A stretch of 64,000 nucleotides of DNA from DASQEH01 sp963765725 (GCA_963765725.1 CAVXXI010000003.1:1178001-1242000); one strand, 5' to 3'. Positions 8,401 to 17,690 are shown, counted from the first letter of the stretch. Numbers and translations: made by a program. Notes: a model not told the origin generated them from the letters alone.

Positions 8401-9093
8401 ATGACGCGCATGACGCCGGCGCAGCGTCGCGAGGAGATCGTCAACGCGACGGTCACGGTGATGCTCCGCAAGGGCATCGCGGCCACCACCGCGCGCGACG
8501 TCGCCGAGCAGATGGGCACCTCGAGCGGGCTCATCCACCACTACTTCATGTCGATGGACGACCTGCTGGCCGCCGCCTTCGACCGGGCCGCGGGACAAGA
8601 CCTCGACGTCACGCGTACGGCGATGGCCGCGGTCGGCGGTCCGGTGGCGCGCCTGGCCACGTTCTTCGGCACCTATGCGCGGGCCGAGCAGACGTGGGCC
8701 TTCCAGCTCTGGCTGGACGCCTGGGCCGAGGCGGCTCGCCGCCCTGCGGTGCAGGCGACCTCTCGGCGGCTGAACGGAGCATGGCAGCGGCTGCTGGCCG
8801 ACACGATCCGCGCGGGGGTCGCCTCCGGCGAGGTGTCGTGCACCGACCCCGAGGCGACGGCGTGGCGGATCTTGTGCCTGCTCGACGGCCTGGCGCTGCA
8901 GGTCGTCGCGCACGCCGGGGCCATCGACCGGCACCACGTGATCGGCTGGTCGCTGGTGTACGCAGAGTCCGAGCTCGGCCTGGCGCCCGGGGCGCTCGGA
9001 GCCGCTCCCGAGGATGCGCTCGCACCAGGGACTACTCCCGCCGGGCCGGGCTACGAAGTGGCCCACGGCTCCCTGAGCGTCGGGACTACCTGA
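8401..9093 (+). CDS. TetR/AcrR-family transcriptional regulator (BetI-like)
   Basis: A 230-residue TetR regulator. The helix-turn-helix spans about residues 10-50 (REEIVNATVTVMLRKGIAATTARDVAEQMG, then SSGLIHHYF). The ligand domain contains LWLDAWAEAARRPAVQATSRRLNGAWQRLL, close to the BetI-type C-terminal family, which often controls betaine or amine catabolism. That fits the divergent amine-type operon. The last 25 residues are Gly/Pro-rich and coded by DNA resembling the 22-bp family B repeats. The gene overlaps the convergent MerR-type gene by 8 bp. Confidence 0.85.
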   Translation: MTRMTPAQRREEIVNATVTVMLRKGIAATTARDVAEQMGTSSGLIHHYFMSMDDLLAAAFDRAAGQDLDVTRTAMAAVGGPVARLATFFGTYARAEQTWAFQLWLDAWAEAARRPAVQATSRRLNGAWQRLLADTIRAGVASGEVSCTDPEATAWRILCLLDGLALQVVAHAGAIDRHHVIGWSLVYAESELGLAPGALGAAPEDALAPGTTPAGPGYEVAHGSLSVGTT

Positions 9094-9100
9094 GCTTCGG
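9028..9100. repeat. Possible degenerate family B repeats inside overlapping gene ends
   Basis: Motifs GGGACTACT, GGGCTACGA and GGGACTACCTGAGCTTCGG recur at about 9028, 9048 and 9083. The last resembles the family B core GGGAACTACCTGACTCCTCG. The stretch codes the low-complexity C-terminus of the TetR protein and overlaps the stop of the convergent regulator. Spacing is irregular, so this is a tentative call. Confidence 0.3.
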
Positions 9101-10033
9101 ATCCCCGGTGTCGGGCCGTCGTTCGCGGCGGTGCGACAGCAGGTCGTCCGACATCAGCTCCGCCGCGCCAGAGACGCTCTCGCCGAGATAGGTGCCCGGA
9201 ACGCCGTGTCGGGATCTGGCGGACAAGAAGGCGTTGCCCGCGTAGTAGATCCGAGCCGGCGTGGCCTGCACTCCGACCATCGACTCCACCGCCGCCCGCC
9301 GCCCGACAGCGAGGTGGCACACCACCACGACCGCCGCGGCCATGGTGCCTTCCACGGCGGACAGGAGGGCACGGGCCGGTGTCCGGGCCCCCAGCAGCCG
9401 GCACTCCCAGCCGCGGTCGGCGAGCAGGACTCCCATCGCCTCGAGACCCAGCGTGTGCAGGTCGCGCGGGCCGCAGGTGAGAATGATCGTCTCCGGGTGC
9501 CACGGCGACGGGCCGAGGTGCTGCAGCTTGCTCAGCCAGGCGCGTGCGGCCTCGGTGGCGAGGTGCTCGTGCGCGACGTCGCATCTCCCGCTCTGCCACC
9601 ACAGGCCGATCTGGTGCATCGCCGGCAGCAGCACACCGGCGACCGACTCGTCGAGCCCCAGCTTGTCGCGGGCATGGTCGAGGACGGCCCGCAGGCTGCC
9701 CGGGTCCAACCGGTAGGCCGCCTCGAGGAAGGCGGCGATGAGCGGCTGGTTCGGACTCGTGGTGCTGGCTCCGAGGCGCACGAGCGCCGCCGCGTCCGCC
9801 GCTCGCCGTCCCCGCGCGATCTCGTCGCGCATCGTACGCAGCGCCGCCAGCTCCGACGTCTGGTAGCGGCGGTGCCCGCCCGTGCTGCGCGGTGTCGTCG
9901 GGATCCCGTAGCGACGCTCCCAGGACCGGATGGTCGGCGCGGGCACGGCAAGGATCTCGCTGACCGCCCGGATCGACAACCCTGCACCGATCTCGGGCTC
10001 GCCGTCGGGACCGCCTCCCGAACCCTGGTTCAT
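9086..10033 (-). CDS. MerR-type regulator with B12-binding photoreceptor domain (CarH/LitR-like)
   Basis: A 315-residue protein: MerR winged helix at about 17-90 (LSIRAVSEILAVPAPTIRSWERRYGIP, GGHRRY), a four-helix cap at about 95-175, and a Rossmann B12-binding domain from about 183. The cap has W146, E156 and H157 spaced W-x9-EH, exactly the light-sensing signature of CarH. DLHTLG (191-196) gives the lower-ligand His193 in a DxHxxG motif. Family knowledge says such proteins bind adenosylcobalamin, repress DNA in the dark and release it on illumination. ATG at 10033 is preferred over the ATG 27 bp upstream because GGAGGT stands 6 bp before it. The target genes are not adjacent; an ANTAR protein is divergent. 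Confidence 0.88.
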   Translation of the reverse strand: MNQGSGGGPDGEPEIGAGLSIRAVSEILAVPAPTIRSWERRYGIPTTPRSTGGHRRYQTSELAALRTMRDEIARGRRAADAAALVRLGASTTSPNQPLIAAFLEAAYRLDPGSLRAVLDHARDKLGLDESVAGVLLPAMHQIGLWWQSGRCDVAHEHLATEAARAWLSKLQHLGPSPWHPETIILTCGPRDLHTLGLEAMGVLLADRGWECRLLGARTPARALLSAVEGTMAAAVVVVCHLAVGRRAAVESMVGVQATPARIYYAGNAFLSARSRHGVPGTYLGESVSGAAELMSDDLLSHRRERRPDTGDPKLR

Positions 10034-10278
10034 GTGCAGACCTCCGGTCGCGCGGCGCAATGATCGGCACTCGAGCCACCGACTGTGGATATCTTATGCG
10101 GACAATCTGGTGGCACGCATCAGTTGACCGGGCAGTAGCCACCCTGCAGGCCGTTGATCCTGTGCATTTCGCCGGTGAGACGGCCACCAGTTGCACAGCG
10201 AGCCTCTGCCGCAATGCATAAGTTCGAGGCTTCTGCGTCGCAGGCGGCGATGCTTTAGTACACGGTCATGAGCCGCAG

Positions 10279-10599
10279 GTGTGCCTCGTGAGCATCTCGT
10301 CCCGGTCGTCGCGCGACCTCCAGGCCCAGGTGCCGGCCCTCGCCAGCGGAATCGCCCAGCAGGTGGAGCCCGCCGTAGGCCCAGCGGCCGGAGTCTCGAC
10401 CCTGACCGATGCGGTGCTCGGCAGACAGGTCATCAACCAGGCCATCGGCATCGTGATGGAGCGGTTCGAGCTGAGCTCGACCCGGGCGTTCGAGTACCTC
10501 GTCCGGACGTCACAGGCTAGTCAGCGCAAGGTACGGTTCGTGGCCGCGGAGCTCGTGACGTGCGCCAACGAGCGGGACGACCCCGGCAGACAGGTCTAA
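10279..10599 (+). CDS. Short ANTAR-domain protein
   Basis: A 104-106 residue protein whose second half is an ANTAR RNA-binding fold: LGRQVINQAIGIVMERFELSST then AFEYLVRTSQASQRKVRFVAAEL. ANTAR proteins bind dual hairpins in nascent RNA and prevent termination; actinobacterial ones usually carry a GAF or receiver domain. Here the N-terminal 40 residues are too short for either, so a signal input is not evident. GTG at 10279 and GTG at 10288 are both possible starts; AGG at 10277-10279 would favour 10288. It is divergent from the CarH-like gene and upstream of the GGDEF-EAL gene. Confidence 0.75.
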   Translation: MCLVSISSRSSRDLQAQVPALASGIAQQVEPAVGPAAGVSTLTDAVLGRQVINQAIGIVMERFELSSTRAFEYLVRTSQASQRKVRFVAAELVTCANERDDPGRQV

Positions 10600-10831
10600 A
10601 ACCGGCGTCTTATACCGTTTGAGCGACGATCACGCTACTCTCTGTAGTGACATCCGCCGAGGGGAACCTCGATCGCGGGCTCAGACGAAAGGCCGTGACC
10701 GTGTCCGTCGACGTCGCCACCGAGGGGTCCTCGTGATCTCGGGCGCCACGTGACGGCCCCGCCACTGCCCAGCCGGATCTTCAACGCGGTGGTGATCGCG
10801 TCGGGCGCTGTGCATCGCGCTGGCCGCTGTC

Positions 10832-13174
10832 ATGGCCGTGACCATGCACACCGCCGACGTCGGCCTTGCGACGTTCGTCGACACCCGAGCCGTCGACCTG
10901 CTGACGGTCTTCGCGGTGCCGATGATCGCCATGATGGGCTACTTCCCGATGCTCATCGGCCGTACGGGCGGTGGCATCGAGATCGGCCTGGACTCCTGCG
11001 TCCTCATCTTCTTGGCCAACGTGGCACAACCGTGGGAGGCGCTGCTGCTCTGGTCGATCGGTACCACGATCGGTCAGCTGGTGTCGGACAAGCGACGGGC
11101 GACGAAAGCGTTCAACAGCGGACTCGGCACGATTGCCGGCGGACTCGCCCTGCTTGTCATCCACCTTGCGGACGCGGGCGCCAAGGTCTCGTGGCGCGGC
11201 CTGCTCGCGATGGGTGCTGGCGCGGCTGTGTACTTCGCTGTCGACTACCTGCTGTCCGCGACGTCGCTGACCCTGCAGGAGGGCACCAGCCTTCGCGCCG
11301 AGGTGGTCCCGAGGGGCGCGTTGGCGGCCTTCGTCTCGTTCCTCGCCATCGCGTCGCTGGGTTACCTGGCGGCCCTGGTCGTGTACGCGATGTCCACCGA
11401 CCATGCGGACCATCCGCTGCCGCACTGGTCTGCCTTCCTGCTTGCGGTGCCGGTGGTCACCATCTTGGTCGCATCCAGGGCGCTGTCTCGAGGCGGCGAG
11501 CTGGCGCGTCGGCTGCAGGTGCTGTTCGACACCGTGGTCAAGGCGCAGAGCGTCGTGGACCGAGCCGCCCTCCTAGGCGTGCTCCGGGAGGGTGCCGGCG
11601 ATCTGCTGCACGACCCCCGGTTCACCCTTCGCCCGACCGCTCCCAACTCGAACGAGATCGGCGTCCTCGTACCCGGAGGCGATGACCAGCAGTGGCTGGT
11701 CGCCCCGGCTCTGAACAGGGCACGATCAACCGCGAAGGACGACCAGGCCGGGTTGGCCGCACTCGTCGTCGTGGCCGAGGACGCGCTCGCGCGGCTGCGC
11801 CTCAGCAACGCGATGTCGCACCAGGCCTGGCACGATCCGCTCACCGGACTGCCGAACCGGTCGCTGTTCATGGACCGGGCCGCGCACGCGATGGAGATGC
11901 AACGCAGGCGCGGCGGCCACCTCGCGGTCCTGTTCTGCGACCTCGACGGGTTCAAGCGCGTCAACGACTCCTTCGGGCATGCGGCGGGCGACAGCCTCCT
12001 GACCGAGGTCGGTCGCCGCATCCGGGCAGCTGTCCGGGAGACCGACACCGTCGCCCGGCTCGGCGGCGACGAGTTCGCTGTGCTGCTCGAGGAGGTGTCC
12101 GAGAGCGGCGAGGTCCACCTGGCCTGCGACCGGATCCTCACCGCATTGCGTGCCCGGTTCCCCATGTTCGGCGAGGACGTCAGTGTGACGACCACGATCG
12201 GGGTGGCGCTGTCCGAGACGGGTGGCACGGCGGACTCGCTGCTGAGCCAGGCCGACCTCGCGATGTACCACGCGAAGGGCCAGGGCAAGGACCGGTATGA
12301 GGTGTACCGACTGTCCTTCGGTGACCAGCGCAGCCAGCGGATCGAGTTCGTCGAGAACCTCCGCCGGGCAGTCGAGACGAAGGCCCTGGAGGTGTACTAC
12401 CAGCCGGTTGTCGACCTGCACTCCCGCACCATCGTCGGGGTCGAGGCGCTGGTCCGCTGGCGCCGGGACGGTGTGCTGGTGCCCCCCGACCTCTTCATCC
12501 CGACGGCCGAGCAGAGCGGCCTGATCGTGGGCCTCGGCGACATCGTTCTCGATGTCGTCACCGCGGACGCACCCCAGCTCCTGGCCGCAGCGGGTAGGAC
12601 GCTGTCGGTCGCCGTGAACGTCTCGGCCCAGCAGCTCGTGAGCGAAGGGTTCGTGCCTAGAGTGAAGGCGGCCCACGAGGCGATGGGCGACGTGCACCTG
12701 ATCCTCGAGGTGACCGAGCGGGACTTCGTCAACAAGGAGCCCCGCACCCTGGCGGCCATGCACGCCCTCGCGGCCGCCGACATCCGCTTCGCCATCGACG
12801 ACTTCGGCGTCGGCTTCTCGTCGATGGAGTACCTGCAACGGCTGCCGGTGCGGATCCTCAAGGTCGACAAGACCTTCGTCACCAACATCGAGCACGACTC
12901 GAAGGCCTGCACGCTCGTGCGCTCGATGGTCGTGATGGGCGAGGCGCTCGGCCTCGACGTGGTGGTGGAGGGCATCGAGCGCTGGAGCCAGCTCGAGCAC
13001 GTGACCTTCCACGCGGCTGCGACGACCGGCCAGGGCTACCTCTTCGGCCGGCCCATGCCGTGCGACGAGATGGTGCAGCTGCTGTCGGCCTCCATCCCGG
13101 CGTGGCCGGACCGCGTCGAGTCGACTGCCCTGCAGCTGTCCCATGTCGAGGCGGTACCGGCCACGGTCATCTGA
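10832..13174 (+). CDS. Membrane GGDEF-EAL protein (c-di-GMP turnover)
   Basis: At least 780 residues: about seven transmembrane helices (to about residue 230), a linker, a GGDEF domain with intact GGDEF at 411-415, and an EAL domain with EALVRW from 538 and DDFGVGFSS. RETD five residues before GGDEF is a classical RxxD inhibitory site. Both synthase and phosphodiesterase signatures look intact, so the protein could make and degrade c-di-GMP. The listed start is the first ATG in frame. However, DNA from GTG 10750 codes MTAPPLPSRIFNAVVIASG in another frame, and skipping one base near 10805 joins it to LCIALAAVMAVTMHT to complete a first helix. The real N-terminus is probably there, interrupted by a 1-nt indel. 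Confidence 0.85.
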   Translation: MAVTMHTADVGLATFVDTRAVDLLTVFAVPMIAMMGYFPMLIGRTGGGIEIGLDSCVLIFLANVAQPWEALLLWSIGTTIGQLVSDKRRATKAFNSGLGTIAGGLALLVIHLADAGAKVSWRGLLAMGAGAAVYFAVDYLLSATSLTLQEGTSLRAEVVPRGALAAFVSFLAIASLGYLAALVVYAMSTDHADHPLPHWSAFLLAVPVVTILVASRALSRGGELARRLQVLFDTVVKAQSVVDRAALLGVLREGAGDLLHDPRFTLRPTAPNSNEIGVLVPGGDDQQWLVAPALNRARSTAKDDQAGLAALVVVAEDALARLRLSNAMSHQAWHDPLTGLPNRSLFMDRAAHAMEMQRRRGGHLAVLFCDLDGFKRVNDSFGHAAGDSLLTEVGRRIRAAVRETDTVARLGGDEFAVLLEEVSESGEVHLACDRILTALRARFPMFGEDVSVTTTIGVALSETGGTADSLLSQADLAMYHAKGQGKDRYEVYRLSFGDQRSQRIEFVENLRRAVETKALEVYYQPVVDLHSRTIVGVEALVRWRRDGVLVPPDLFIPTAEQSGLIVGLGDIVLDVVTADAPQLLAAAGRTLSVAVNVSAQQLVSEGFVPRVKAAHEAMGDVHLILEVTERDFVNKEPRTLAAMHALAAADIRFAIDDFGVGFSSMEYLQRLPVRILKVDKTFVTNIEHDSKACTLVRSMVVMGEALGLDVVVEGIERWSQLEHVTFHAAATTGQGYLFGRPMPCDEMVQLLSASIPAWPDRVESTALQLSHVEAVPATVI

Positions 13175-13790
13175 CGTCGCGGCTCAGCGCGCGCAGCAGG
13201 AAGCGTTCGTCATCGATCGGGCGACCCCACAGGGCCGGGTCCTCCAGCCGGCGGACGGTCACCGAGTCGAGGTGACCGAGTACCAGCCGCTCGCACTCGG
13301 CCGCCGACAGGCCCGAGCCGGTCGACCAGCACCCCTCGACCAACAGCAGTACGCCGCCGGGACGCAGCAGGGACGCCCACCGCTCCACCGCGGCGCCGGG
13401 ATCCGGTAGCGACCACAGGACGTGCCGCACGACCACCGCGTCGACGGAGGCGGCGGGATACGGCGGGTCTGCCGCATCCGCCAGCTCGAACGTCGCATCG
13501 ACGCCGGCACTCGCCGCCTTGCGACGCGCCACCTCGAGCATCCGCGGGGACGTGTCGATGCCCTTGACCTGGTAACCCGCCAGTGCCAGCAGAACGCTCA
13601 GGGTGCCGGTGCCGCAGCCGATGTCCGCAACTGTGGCGGGGGCGGGAGGCAGCTGTGGAAGAAGCAGGTCGGCCCACGCTGCCCGTACCTGAGAGTTCCC
13701 CAGCCCGTGGTCCGGCTCGGCGTCGAAGCTCTCGGCGTAGGCGTCCCAGTCGTCTGCCGTAGGTGGTTGCACGGGTCCATCGTGCCGCAA
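13167..13790 (-). CDS. SAM-dependent class I methyltransferase
   Basis: A 207-residue methyltransferase with motif I VADIGCGTGTLS (D56-G62), acidic motif II GIDTSPRMLEVARRK, and post-I DAADPPYPAASVDAVVVRHVLWSLPDPG. It is of the Methyltransf_11 kind, like UbiE/small-molecule enzymes, but nothing identifies the acceptor. The stop overlaps the end of the convergent GGDEF-EAL gene by 8 bp. It is divergent from the MFS gene with only 30 bp between starts. GTG at codon 7 is an alternative start. Confidence 0.8.
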   Translation of the reverse strand: MRHDGPVQPPTADDWDAYAESFDAEPDHGLGNSQVRAAWADLLLPQLPPAPATVADIGCGTGTLSVLLALAGYQVKGIDTSPRMLEVARRKAASAGVDATFELADAADPPYPAASVDAVVVRHVLWSLPDPGAAVERWASLLRPGGVLLLVEGCWSTGSGLSAAECERLVLGHLDSVTVRRLEDPALWGRPIDDERFLLRALSRDVR

Positions 13791-13820
13791 CCGGCCACGC
13801 GGGTCTGGAAGACTCTGCCC

Positions 13821-15035
13821 GTGAACTCCTCGGCAGCGCTGGCCCCGGCGCCGCGGCTGACGCTCGAATGGGCCAAGCGCGCGGTCGCACTGACGTTCGC
13901 CGCGAACGGGATGGCGTTCGGCTCCTGGGCCTCACGGACGCCGGCCGTGAAGTCCGCCCTGCACCTGCGCGCATCCGGCCTCGGGGTGCTGTTGATCTGC
14001 ATCTCCATCGGGTCGCTGGTCGCCCTGCCCGTCTCGGGTGCGGTGGTCCAGCGCTTCGGCACCCGCCGGGCGGTGCTGGGCAGCGCGGGGTTGGAGACGT
14101 CGGGGCTGCTGCTGGCGGCGTTCGGCCTGTCGTCCGGCCGGGTACTGGTCACCGGAGCCGGCCTGGTCCTGACGGGGCTGGGAATCGGTACCTGGGACGT
14201 CGCGATGAATGTCGAGGGTGCCGAGGTGGAGCGACGGCTCGGCCGCAGCATCATGTCGCGCTTCCATGCGGCCTGGAGCCTGGGCAGTGTGGCGGGCGCG
14301 GCCCTCGGCGCCGGCCTGGCCGCGGCAGACATCGGGGTGTCGGCCCAGCTGGTCGCGACCGCGGTCGTGATCGCCGTCCTCGCGGCCGTGGGCGTCTCGC
14401 GCTACCTGAGGTTCGTGCCGCACGTTCCGGTACCTTCCCGCGACGGGTCCGGGCGGAGCTCGCTCAGTCAGGGTTGGCGGGACCGTCGGACCCTGGTGAT
14501 CGGTCTGATGGTGCTCGCCTTCGCTTTCATGGAGGGAGTCGCGAACGACTGGATAGCGCTGGCCTCGGTCGACGGGCTCGGCGTCAGCCAGGCGTTGGGG
14601 GCGGTCACGTTCGGATGTTTCGTCAGCGCCATGACCTTGAGCAGGGTGCTCGGCGGCGGCTTCCTGGACCGGTGGGGGCGGGTGGCTGTCCTGCGGGCCT
14701 CGGTCTTCGTGGCGGCAGCGGGCCTGCTCCTCGTCATCGTCGGTCCCGCGCTCCCGGTCGTCCTGGTTGGCGGCCTGCTGTGGGGGGCCGGGACCGCGCT
14801 GGGCTTCCCGACCGGGATGAGCGCGGCTGCCGACGACGTCCCACGGGCCGCGATCCACGTGTCGGTGGTCAGCTCCATCGGCTACACCGCGTTCCTTGCC
14901 GGCCCTCCGATCGTCGGCTTCCTCGCCGACGCCGTGGGCGTGAGGGAAGCCCTGTACGTCGTGCTGGTGGCGATCGCGCTCAGCCTGGTGACCTCCGGGC
15001 GGGCCCGGCCCCTGGCCGCGGCCGAGGGGCACTGA
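13821..15035 (+). CDS. MFS transporter, YbjJ-like
   Basis: A 404-residue carrier with about twelve transmembrane segments, resembling the YbjJ/fucose-permease-related branch. Landmarks are FAANGMAFGSWASRTPAVKSALHL in helix 1, the loop after helix 2, and GTWDVAMNVEGAEVERRLGRSIMSRFHAAWSLGSVAGA in the centre. GTG at 13821 is chosen because it precedes the first helix by a normal distance; open frame further upstream overlaps the divergent methyltransferase gene and is not protein-like. Transport substrate unknown. It is convergent with the cyclase-ATPase gene, 9 bp between stops. Confidence 0.8.
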   Translation: MNSSAALAPAPRLTLEWAKRAVALTFAANGMAFGSWASRTPAVKSALHLRASGLGVLLICISIGSLVALPVSGAVVQRFGTRRAVLGSAGLETSGLLLAAFGLSSGRVLVTGAGLVLTGLGIGTWDVAMNVEGAEVERRLGRSIMSRFHAAWSLGSVAGAALGAGLAAADIGVSAQLVATAVVIAVLAAVGVSRYLRFVPHVPVPSRDGSGRSSLSQGWRDRRTLVIGLMVLAFAFMEGVANDWIALASVDGLGVSQALGAVTFGCFVSAMTLSRVLGGGFLDRWGRVAVLRASVFVAAAGLLLVIVGPALPVVLVGGLLWGAGTALGFPTGMSAAADDVPRAAIHVSVVSSIGYTAFLAGPPIVGFLADAVGVREALYVVLVAIALSLVTSGRARPLAAAEGH

Positions 15036-15044
15036 CGTCCCGCC

Positions 15045-17690
15045 CTACTCGGCCGCCATCTCGCTCGGGGCGCCCACCGCCAGTGCCTCCGCGACGGCCT
15101 GCTCGACATCGAGGCAGCGGCCCTCCTCGTACGCCCGGCTCCACTCCCGGCTCGACCGTGACGCGCGTATGGAGCTGTTGATCAGGGCTTCGTCGGCGAC
15201 CGTGCGCGGGATCCGCGCGCTGGTCCGGTACTGGTCGGCCGCCGCGAGCAGGCGCGCCGCCGTCGCAGGGTGGCCGAGCTCGAACACGACGATCGCGAAC
15301 ATCTCGGCGATCTCGACGCTCAGCTCCGCGTCGTCGAGGGCAAGGGCCCCGGGGGTCAGCTCGGCGAGGTGCACGTACGCCGCCTCGGCGCCCTCGACAT
15401 GCAGCCGTGGCAAGGTGGAGTTGAACTCGTCGGCCACGAGGCCCCACTCGTCGTCGAGCGTCCGGCTCAGGGCCACGGCCTCACGGGACGCCGCCAGGGC
15501 TGCAGACCATTCCTGGGCGTCGATGAGGAGCATCGCGAGGTTGGACACCGCTGTGCTCTCGCGCGTTCGGTTGCCGATCTCACGGGCCAGCCGGGCGCTC
15601 TCCTCGATGAGCGGTCGCGCCCCGGCGATGTCTCCGTCCGCCCTGAGTGAGACCCCCAGGCTGTTGAGCTCCCGCGCCTGCCGAGCCTTGTCGCCCAACC
15701 GGCGGGTCATCTCCAGCGCTTGCCGGAAGCCGTCGGCGGCGGGGTCGACGTCTCCTTGCTGGAGCTGGAGGATCGCCAGACCGTGCAGGGTGTCGACCGT
15801 CTCGGCGCTGTCGGTCGTTCCGACGACCCCGAGCGCGCGGCCGAGCCAGCCGCGTCCTTCCGCTGCGTACCCGAGGTGGTACCAGTAGCTGGTCATGGCC
15901 CTGACGAGCTCGAGCCCGAGCGCGGTCCGCTCGCCACCGACCTCGCTCGCCGGCCTTAGGCACCAGTCGAGGGCGCCGCGGATGTCGTCCTCGACGCCGG
16001 ACAACCGGTCGAGCGCCTCCATCTGCCGTGAGCCGGTCATCAGCTCGCACATCTCGGTGGCCAGCGAGCTGCACCAGCGCGCGTGCCGCAGCCGGGTCTC
16101 GTCCCCCTGGCCGCTGACCTCGAGCTCGTGCCGGGCGAAGGCCCGGATGGTCTCCAGCATTGAGATCCGCGGCTCGCCGTCGGGCCCGTCGACGATCTGG
16201 ACGAGGCTGACATCCACGAGATGGGCCACCGCGTCCAACGGGTCCGCGCCTTGGACGTCGAGGACGGCCTCGACGGCCGCCAGGTCGCACTGTGACGCGA
16301 AGACACCGAGCCGTCTGAAGACATCCTGCTCCGCCGCTGAGAGCAGCTCGTAGCTCCAGGCGATCGTGGCGGCCAGGGTGCGCTGGCGCTCCGTGCGGTC
16401 CGTCGCCACGACTCCCGACCCCAGCGTGTGGTCGAGCCGGCTGAGCAGGGCCTGCGGGGAGAGCAGCTTCGAGCGCGCGGCCGCCAGCTCGATGGCCAGG
16501 GGCAGCCCGTCGAGGCGGCTGCACAGCTCCACCACGGCCGTGACGTTGGCCGCGGTCAGCTCGAAGGCGGGACGAACCATTCTCGCCCGGCGGACGAAGA
16601 GCTCCACAGCGCCGGAGCGCGCGGCGGCGGCCGGGTCCGCGACCGCTCTCGCGGGGAGGTCGAGGGGCGGTACGGGGTGCTCGAACTCGCTCACCAGGTG
16701 CAGTGGACGGCGCGACGTCGCGAGGACCTTGACCGCAGGCGCGGCGCTCAGGAGCTCGCCGACGACCCGGTCCGCGTCCGCGATCTGTTCGAGGTTGTCG
16801 AGGATCAGCAGGGTCGAGCGGTCCGCCAGGTACCGCAAGACCCGGTCGCGCGGGAGCTCGTCAGCCCCGCCAAAGGCATTCAAGGCATCGGCGACACCGA
16901 GCCACATCGTCACATCGCGCGTGGCGGCGCTCAGGTCGGCGAAGAAGACGCCTCCCGGGAAGGCGTGCTCGAGCGTCTGCGCGATGCCGACCGCGAGCCG
17001 TGTCTTCCCGGTCCCTCCCGGTCCGGTGAGGGTCAACAGCCGTACCTGCGGGTCGCTGACCTTCGCTCGCAGTTCGTCGACCTCGCCCTCGCGACCGACG
17101 AGCGGTGTGGTCGCCGTCGGCAGATTGGCCGACGTGCCGATGCTCCGCACCGGCGGGAACTCCGACACCAGGCCGTCGACGACCAGGTCGAACAGATGCT
17201 CGAGCTCGGACAGGTCCTTCAGGCGATGCCATCCGAGGTCTCGCACGCCCACCTGCTCGCCCAGTGCTCCGGCGAGCAGCCGGGTGGCCTCCGACACGAC
17301 GATCTGGCCACCGCCCGACGTGCCAGCGATCCGCGCAGCCCGGTGCAGGTCGAGCCCGATGTACCCGTCCTCGTGCCGCTGCGGCTCGCCCGTGTGCAGG
17401 CCCATGCGTACTCTGATCGGCACCGAGTCGGGCCACTCGTGCTGCTGGAGTCGCCGCTGCCCCTCGACGGCGGCCAGCACCGCCTCACGGGCGGACGTGA
17501 ACACGACGAAGAAGCTGTCCCCCTCGGTACCCATCTCGATGCCGCCGCGCGCGGCGAACACCGAGCGCAGGATCGCGCGCTGCGCCGACAGCGCCTCACC
17601 CCACCGCGGACCCAGCCGGCTCAGCGTCAGCGTCGACCCCTCGATGTCACTGAACAGCATCGTGATGACACCGCTCGGCAGGTCGACCAT
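15045..17690 (-). CDS. Cyclase-homology / NB-ARC-like ATPase / TPR regulator
   Basis: An 881-residue multidomain protein. Residues 1-180 form a class III nucleotide cyclase homology domain with metal Asp candidates D15 (FSDIEGST) and D58 (GTEGDS). The purine-selecting Lys position is Gly54, and the usual catalytic Asn is His116 in LHRAAR (Arg120 kept), as in many actinobacterial relatives, so activity is uncertain. An AAA/NB-ARC-type ATPase follows (Walker A GPGGTGKT, 223-230; ILDNLEQI Walker B), then a helical TPR-rich C-terminus. There is no LuxR helix-turn-helix. ATG 17690 starts right at MVDLPSGVITMLFSD, the family start; the longer upstream frame is untranslated leader. It is divergent from a cNMP-binding protein. 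Confidence 0.85.
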   Translation of the reverse strand: MVDLPSGVITMLFSDIEGSTLTLSRLGPRWGEALSAQRAILRSVFAARGGIEMGTEGDSFFVVFTSAREAVLAAVEGQRRLQQHEWPDSVPIRVRMGLHTGEPQRHEDGYIGLDLHRAARIAGTSGGGQIVVSEATRLLAGALGEQVGVRDLGWHRLKDLSELEHLFDLVVDGLVSEFPPVRSIGTSANLPTATTPLVGREGEVDELRAKVSDPQVRLLTLTGPGGTGKTRLAVGIAQTLEHAFPGGVFFADLSAATRDVTMWLGVADALNAFGGADELPRDRVLRYLADRSTLLILDNLEQIADADRVVGELLSAAPAVKVLATSRRPLHLVSEFEHPVPPLDLPARAVADPAAAARSGAVELFVRRARMVRPAFELTAANVTAVVELCSRLDGLPLAIELAAARSKLLSPQALLSRLDHTLGSGVVATDRTERQRTLAATIAWSYELLSAAEQDVFRRLGVFASQCDLAAVEAVLDVQGADPLDAVAHLVDVSLVQIVDGPDGEPRISMLETIRAFARHELEVSGQGDETRLRHARWCSSLATEMCELMTGSRQMEALDRLSGVEDDIRGALDWCLRPASEVGGERTALGLELVRAMTSYWYHLGYAAEGRGWLGRALGVVGTTDSAETVDTLHGLAILQLQQGDVDPAADGFRQALEMTRRLGDKARQARELNSLGVSLRADGDIAGARPLIEESARLAREIGNRTRESTAVSNLAMLLIDAQEWSAALAASREAVALSRTLDDEWGLVADEFNSTLPRLHVEGAEAAYVHLAELTPGALALDDAELSVEIAEMFAIVVFELGHPATAARLLAAADQYRTSARIPRTVADEALINSSIRASRSSREWSRAYEEGRCLDVEQAVAEALAVGAPSEMAAE

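Noticed and set aside
10269..10292. Seven-residue leader ORF (ATG 10269 to TGA) overlapping the ANTAR start
   Set aside because: Too short to distinguish from chance, and no ribosome binding site stands before it.
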